A stretch of 64,000 nucleotides of DNA from Volutella citrinella (Eukaryota; Ascomycota; Sordariomycetes; Hypocreales; Nectriaceae). Positions 59,301 through 64,000 of the stretch are shown piece by piece. How positions within the stretch are numbered: position 1 is the stretch's first letter; each line of letters starts with the position of its first letter. Where the stretch lies: contig JAWZSP010000002.1 of the NCBI GenBank assembly GCA_034401135.1, forward strand, positions 3,348,001 through 3,412,000. Reading direction: 5' to 3'. The notes beneath the pieces are model-generated. The model made no database searches. It was not told the DNA's origin and saw only the letters and a list, made by a program, of their open reading frames with translations. A program made the position numbers and the translations under genes.

Positions 59301-61961
59301 CGGTCGACAAAGCTGGCGTCGGGCGACTGAAGACCCGGGGCATCCCAAGTGAACTACCACCACATCTCCTTGTCGCAAACAAGCTTATGGAATAATTACT
59401 GTGAACCAAGGAATGCATCATGCACTCCAAATGAGTAGTTTGCGTCGCTGGAAGGCTAAAAGACCTACCCTTCTCCAATTGCACGCCATAACCATAACAA
59501 AGAGCACAGGATGAAGTGCTAGTAGTGGTTCACCGTGTGCGCCTCGGGATTTCATCGTTGCCTTCTGGTTCTGAGCGCGAGAAAGGCTGTGTGGCCAAAG
59601 TGCTTCGTACAGATTCCACAACCAGTGCCGCCGAGCCGTTTGCGGGGGTTCTGCTCAGCCCTTTCTCTCGCTCGTCTCATTGGTACCAATGCTGGTCCAG
59701 TGCAACTTCAGGGGTAGTGAGATGGGCTGGGGTTGACTCCTGCACAGTCGGGGAGCGCGGTATTTGGCGAGATTTGGTCGACTGACGGGTGGCGAGGCCT
59801 GGTTGACGCCATCCTGGCTGCCGACCTCAGTCACCTTCCCCCCATATTAGGCGCAGCACAGGTGGCGGGTGGCTGCTCGGAAGGGGCGGTGGCGGATCGG
59901 TTCCTGCATTAGCAGGCTCGTCCGAGCTGTTGCCCACTGTGGTTGGCTGGGGCGTGGTGCAGGCGCTTGGTTTCGAGAGTGTGGAGGAGGGATGCTTTGG
60001 CTGCTGTGTGGCGGAGGCAGTTGTGCTGGCGCCTTGCATAAATTGCAAGCGCCTGTGATCTATGGCACCTGAGAGGCGCTAGAGCCACCTATTGGCCACG
60101 GGCCGGCCATCCATCGACTCATAATCAAATGGATTGGCCAGTGATGTTGATCTAGGGAGGCATTTCGGCGCGATCATCTTCGGGGCCGTCCGTGCAGGAC
60201 GTGGCTCTGTGATGGCGGTGCTGGAAACGGCAAACAGAGAGCGAGCAGGATGCAGAACAAACTGCAGGGAAACAGGAAACAAGGAGGCGTGGAGCACGTG
60301 TCCCAGTCGTCCAAGCCGCCAAAGGGCCAAAGTTCAAGAACTAATCTATTTGGAACATCCAACGTGGGCGGGTCACACAAGACAAAGAGATAAACATAGC
60401 ACGACCGAGCCACAGACGATCAAGCCCTGGACCTGGGCGGCAGGTAGGTACATAGGCTACTTATTGTCATTTCAAGTTGTTGCTCTCTGTCGTCCGAGGT
60501 CGCGCTGATGATGTGACTACCTCGGGAGAAGAAACTTGGCGACCTAACGGCGCAGGCACAGTTACATTATAGCATCGATGCTATTACACGCACGCTGATT
60601 CGCAGTTGTAGTGCAAATTGGATGGGCACGAGTCGAGGGTTGCGAGCTGGTCGCCGTGGTTGTGCTACGTAGGTCTGGCCCGGAGCCAAGGGCCGCCTAC
60701 AGAAGGCCATTGCATAATTCCACCCGGTTTCTTCTAGAACACTTGCATAGCACCAGCTGTACCTGCATAATTAATCCCTGTAGCATGGGCGCCAGCATCT
60801 CGACCAATCCGGGCTAAGCATAGCCAACAAACTCTCCAGACGACCTGCAGTAATTATTCTTCGCTTCCCCTTTTTCAACAACCCAGAGTGCGTGCACGGC
60901 CATTGGATAACCCGTAGGAGCAAGGCGCCAGAGTCTCGACCAACACCAAACAGGGCATCCCACCCCAAATCCTTCAGTGCTGTGCCACAGGCACCTCAGT
61001 GGCGAACGCCCAGATTGGCCTCCCTGGCCGGGCAGGCGGACGAGTGGGCCGCTGGAGGGCGCTCATGGCACCGATCGCTGATCGACAGGGCGGCTTGGGC
61101 AAAAGTCGGCCCAGGAGATGAAGAGGACGACGAAGGAGCAGTGCGCCGTCCCACCACGCACCCACCCGCCCTCTTCTCCTCTCCACTGGCAGCATCGTCT
61201 CAGACACTCGAGTGGGCGAGCGGGCGGCGGGTTAGAATGGGTGGACCAAGCGCAAAGCAGGGCAGGCCGCCGTCGTCTACTACCTACTCTACTTGCCTCA
61301 TTCACCACCGACAAGCGGCCAATCCGCCCTGGCCATGGCCTCTCTCCTTATTCTGCGCTTGGCCCTCAACCAGGTCCGTGACCAAAGCGCCATGACGATC
61401 CCTGCGGCGGCCCCCGGCGGTTCCACTCCGTGACGGCCCACCCGTGACATGGGCGGACGGACCCAGGTACGACGCTGCCAGTCCATGGCCAACGAGTCCA
61501 GCGACTTTGTCGGGGTCATTTGCCAGGGTTACACTCGACTCGAGGCTTCTATCCTATCCGACCGCCAGCCGCCCGCCTTTGGAAAGGGTACGTACACGGA
61601 GCCCATGCCGACGACATACCTTATGCGAGGCTAGTGGCACACAGTACAGCTAGTCCTGCACACTGGCCCAGCAGAGTTGGCCATGGTTAATCCCAGCTGT
61701 CTATGCTAATTTCCTTCATCTGAGGAGCTGGTGGGTTGACATGGCTATTAAAGTGCGACTGTCCTCCATCATGCGTTCCTCTTTTTTCCCTTCCTTCTCA
61801 CAGCCAAAGCCAACTTTCCAGCTGCTTGCTTCTTGACTCGTCCTCTTGACCTCGTGTCGTCCATTCTTTAAACAAGATCCATCCAACTCACAAGCTTCTA
61901 CAGCTTCTACCACACTCTTTCTTTACAGAAACTACTTTCTTCAACCACAAAACCATTCAAA
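56351..61961. other. 5.6-kb gene-free region between los1 and GPI-protein gene
   Basis: Divergent promoters at both ends; no supported gene in the middle. Frames of 60-167 codons are scattered on both strands without domains or splice continuity. TAATTAA sites lie near 58191, 58935 and 60772. A perfect inverted repeat GGTAATT...AATTACC sits at about 58933-58950. Composition is mixed GC. Confidence 0.55.
61746..61961 (+). promoter_or_regulatory. TATA-like box and CT-rich leader of GPI-protein gene
   Basis: TATTAAA at 61746-61752, then about 200 bases rich in C and T (TTCTTT, CTTCTACAGCTTCT) ending in CAAAATG at the start codon. This is the usual leader of strongly expressed filamentous-fungal genes and fits the strong codon bias of the gene. 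Confidence 0.6.
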
Positions 61962-62858
61962 ATGCGTTTCTCCGTCGCTGCTCTTGCCCTTGCCGGCTCC
62001 GTCGCCGCCAGCACCCCTGCTCCTGATGTCACCTCGACTGCTTTCGTCTCCAAGGTCGTCACCATCACCTCTTGCGCCCCCGATGTGACTGACTGCCCCA
62101 ACCGCCCCGACAAGCAGACCACCGTCGTCACCACCAGCGCTGTGCCCCTGACCACCAGCACCATCTACAAGACCAACGTCAAGACCATCACCGACTGCCC
62201 CCCTGAGGTCAAGGACTGCCCTGCCCACAAGAAGCACGAGGTCACTGAGACCATCGTCGTCGGCACCACCGTCTGCCCCGTTGACGAGGTCGTCAAGACC
62301 CCCACCCCCGAGAAGTCCACCAAGGTCCCTCCTCCCCCCGGAAAGACCGGCCAGAGCCCTCCTCCTCCCGTCAACACCCACCCCGTCTACCCCAACCCTC
62401 CCAGCAACGGAACCCACGTTCCCCCCACCAAGCCTGCTGGCCAGAGCCCTCCCGCTCCCACCAAGCCTGCCGGTCAGCCTCCTGCTCCTCCTGCCGCCAC
62501 CGTCTGCGTGCCCTCTTCCTCCGTCAAGGCCATCACCAAGAGCTACACCACCGTTCTCACCACCGTTGAGTACGAGACCGTCGCTGTTCCCTGCCCTACT
62601 GGTGCCCCCGTCCCTCCCCCCGCTGGCGGCAAGCCTAGCAACCCTCCCGCTGCCAACCAGACGTAAGTAGCGACAACAAAGCCCCTCTCTGTTGAGTTGA
62701 GAAGAACATCGAAAACTAACAAATATCACAGCACTGGTGTTCCCAAGCCCCCTGCCAACACCCCCACCACTCCCCCCGTCGCTGCTGGCGCTGCTACCTT
62801 CGCCGGCTCCGCCGTCTTCGCCGCCATTGCCGGTGTTGCCGCTTTCATCCTGGCTTAA
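61962..62858 (+). CDS. GPI-anchored cell-wall protein
   Basis: Secreted surface protein of 275 aa from exons 61962-62662 and 62732-62858; the 69-nt intron has GTAAGT, CTAAC and CACAG. Signal peptide MRFSVAALALAGSVAA, with cleavage expected after about residue 16. Two related cysteine-containing units follow: VVTITSCAPDVTDCP and VKTITDCPPEVKDCP, each leading into Thr-rich sequence. The middle is Pro/Thr/Ser-rich (TKPAGQSPPAPTKPAGQPPA), likely O-glycosylated. The C-terminus is a short hydrophobic run (TFAGSAVFAAIAGVAAFILA) preceded by small residues, as expected for GPI attachment. Strong C-ending codon bias indicates high expression. Probable wall structural or adhesive protein; no enzyme domain is seen. 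Confidence 0.9.
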
Positions 62859-64000
62859 ATTCCCTCTTTCGACCTTTTGAGTTGAAAGCCCAGCAGGCTG
62901 GATGGCAATTCATGAACATCCTTTTAGCATTCTCCCGTCTGGACATGTACAAAGTTGGACTAGACCTCTGAATACTATCGCATTATGGCAACGAAACAGT
63001 GTATATCTTAATATTCTAATTGCATTTCTGCGACATCTAGGAGCGGAATCTGGTTAATCGGATCGCAGCTGGAAAGGTCCCAGGCCTTATTGATGTGGAG
63101 TTGTCTTTCAAAGATGCTCCTTAACTTTTGTCACGATTTTTTACTTTCTCGAGAGATAATGAGGCGTTAGCCGTGAATCGTTTTATCATGTGAACTATTG
63201 AACCAACTGCAACTGAGTGCTTCCCCCCAAATTCCCTCGTGTGTCGTCGCTTTTCCGGTCCCAGCACAGTGCAGCATTGACACCTTGCATGCAGCCACAA
63301 ACTAGTGGGACCCCGGTCGAATCCGGGGTCGCAGATGTCAACTAAGAGAAATCAAGGACCGAACAACGACCGGCGTTGCGCCCCCTCCGCACTTCACAAT
63401 TTCCCAGCTGCCCCACGGACCAAGCCACAACGGCACCACCCCCCTGGCGACCAACACCGAGGCAGAGGCAATCCAGCAACCGGCTCCGAAATTGAATCAC
63501 GCTGCAGTCTTTGCCAGCGGGGTGATTGGCTGAATGTGCCTGAGAGTTCGCCGGGACGGCACTACAGTCCACCATGGCCCGTCGTGTCGCATCACAAGGG
63601 TCAGGCCACGCGCATGCGAAAGATGCTGGGGCTTTCCACCGCCATACTGGATTGGGCAGGAAGCTTCGCTCGTGTGATGTGTGATGAGGAAGATATTAAA
63701 ATGAGGTCGGCTACGCTGCGTCTGTTCCTGTCTCTCTGTGAGACAGTGCTCATTGGGAGATGGGAATCCGCTGCGCCGTAGGATAGACGCCGCGGATGAC
63801 CGGTTCGGCCAACCTGGCCACCGACCCGATGGAATAATCATCGCCTGCTGGTGGCGCATGCTCATGGACCAGCTTCTCAACATTGGACATTTGCCCGTTG
63901 CGTCTTGGCGTCCTTCCCCACACTGTTGGCCATTCTCCAGATTAAATAAACACCAGCTCAGTTGTGTCGCACGACATGGATAGTCTGCAGACGCCAAGCT
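62859..64000. other. Right-edge region after GPI-protein gene
   Basis: 3' UTR of the GPI gene and further non-coding DNA to the window edge. A short perfect hairpin lies at 63309-63330. Overlapping frames at 63305-63781 and 63497-63997 have no recognisable domain; a gene running off the edge cannot be excluded. Confidence 0.45.
63309..63330. repeat. Perfect 8-bp hairpin, T-arm-like
   Basis: GACCCCGG pairs exactly with CCGGGGTC around a TCGAAT loop. It recalls a tRNA T-arm but has one base too few in the T-loop, and no acceptor, D or anticodon arms can be found around it. Confidence 0.5.

Noticed and set aside
1..64000. Transposons, CRISPR arrays, rRNA genes, bacterial-type operons
   Set aside because: No transposase or reverse-transcriptase sequence, terminal repeats, spaced repeats or rRNA-like sequence was recognised on either strand.

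Overview
The window reads as nuclear DNA of a filamentous ascomycete, most likely a Sordariomycete and probably Hypocreales. Genes are split by short introns (about 48-120 nt) with GTANGT-like donors, CTAAC/CTAAT-like branch sites and YAG acceptors. Coding regions are fairly GC-rich. Recognisable products match fungal families: KapC, Rix1, Ypp1, Los1, Arp8, Stm1, a Rua1-type regulator and a CTF1-like zinc-cluster factor. No rRNA, convincing tRNA, transposon, CRISPR array or secondary-metabolite core enzyme was seen.

Layout. Bases 1-4760 hold no supported gene. A Rua1-domain regulator (4761-6723, minus) has about 5.2 kb of non-coding DNA upstream. A small proline-rich protein (11977-12696, minus) follows. 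An MpaB-type membrane oxygenase (13594-15139, minus) stands head to head with arp8 (15729-18105, plus). An MFS transporter (18909-20887, plus) converges on stm1 (22194-23890, minus). A zinc-cluster factor (26578-29081, plus) converges on a LIM-type zinc-finger gene (29299-30747, minus) that carries an in-frame stop. Next is a basic, serine/proline-rich presumed nuclear protein (31338-33577, minus), a gene-free stretch of about 5.9 kb, and the bZIP gene kapC (39440-41200, plus). A WW-domain gene (42604-43440, plus) converges on rix1 (43825-46150, minus). rix1 shares a 0.9-kb divergent promoter with ypp1 (47051-50824, plus). A hypothetical gene (51296-52024, minus) and los1 (52981-56350, minus) follow, then about 5.6 kb of non-coding DNA and a GPI-anchored wall protein (61962-62858, plus).

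The genes do not form one pathway. They are mostly housekeeping functions (chromatin remodelling, 60S maturation, ribosome protection, tRNA export, PI4-kinase membrane scaffolding) mixed with four putative regulators and two surface or membrane proteins. Three of the longest gene-free stretches lie upstream of regulated-type genes: the Rua1-like factor, kapC and the GPI protein.

Most unusual points: two GC-AG introns in the neighbouring mpaB-like and arp8 genes; a TAG replacing one codon inside a CxxC zinc-binding pair of the LIM gene; several tiny exons (12-30 nt); an uncharacterised MpaB-type oxygenase with no visible biosynthetic cluster; and a repeated TAATTAA motif found only between genes. 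Exon boundaries were joined by hand from splice signals, frame continuity and remembered family conservation. No alignment or RNA data was available.
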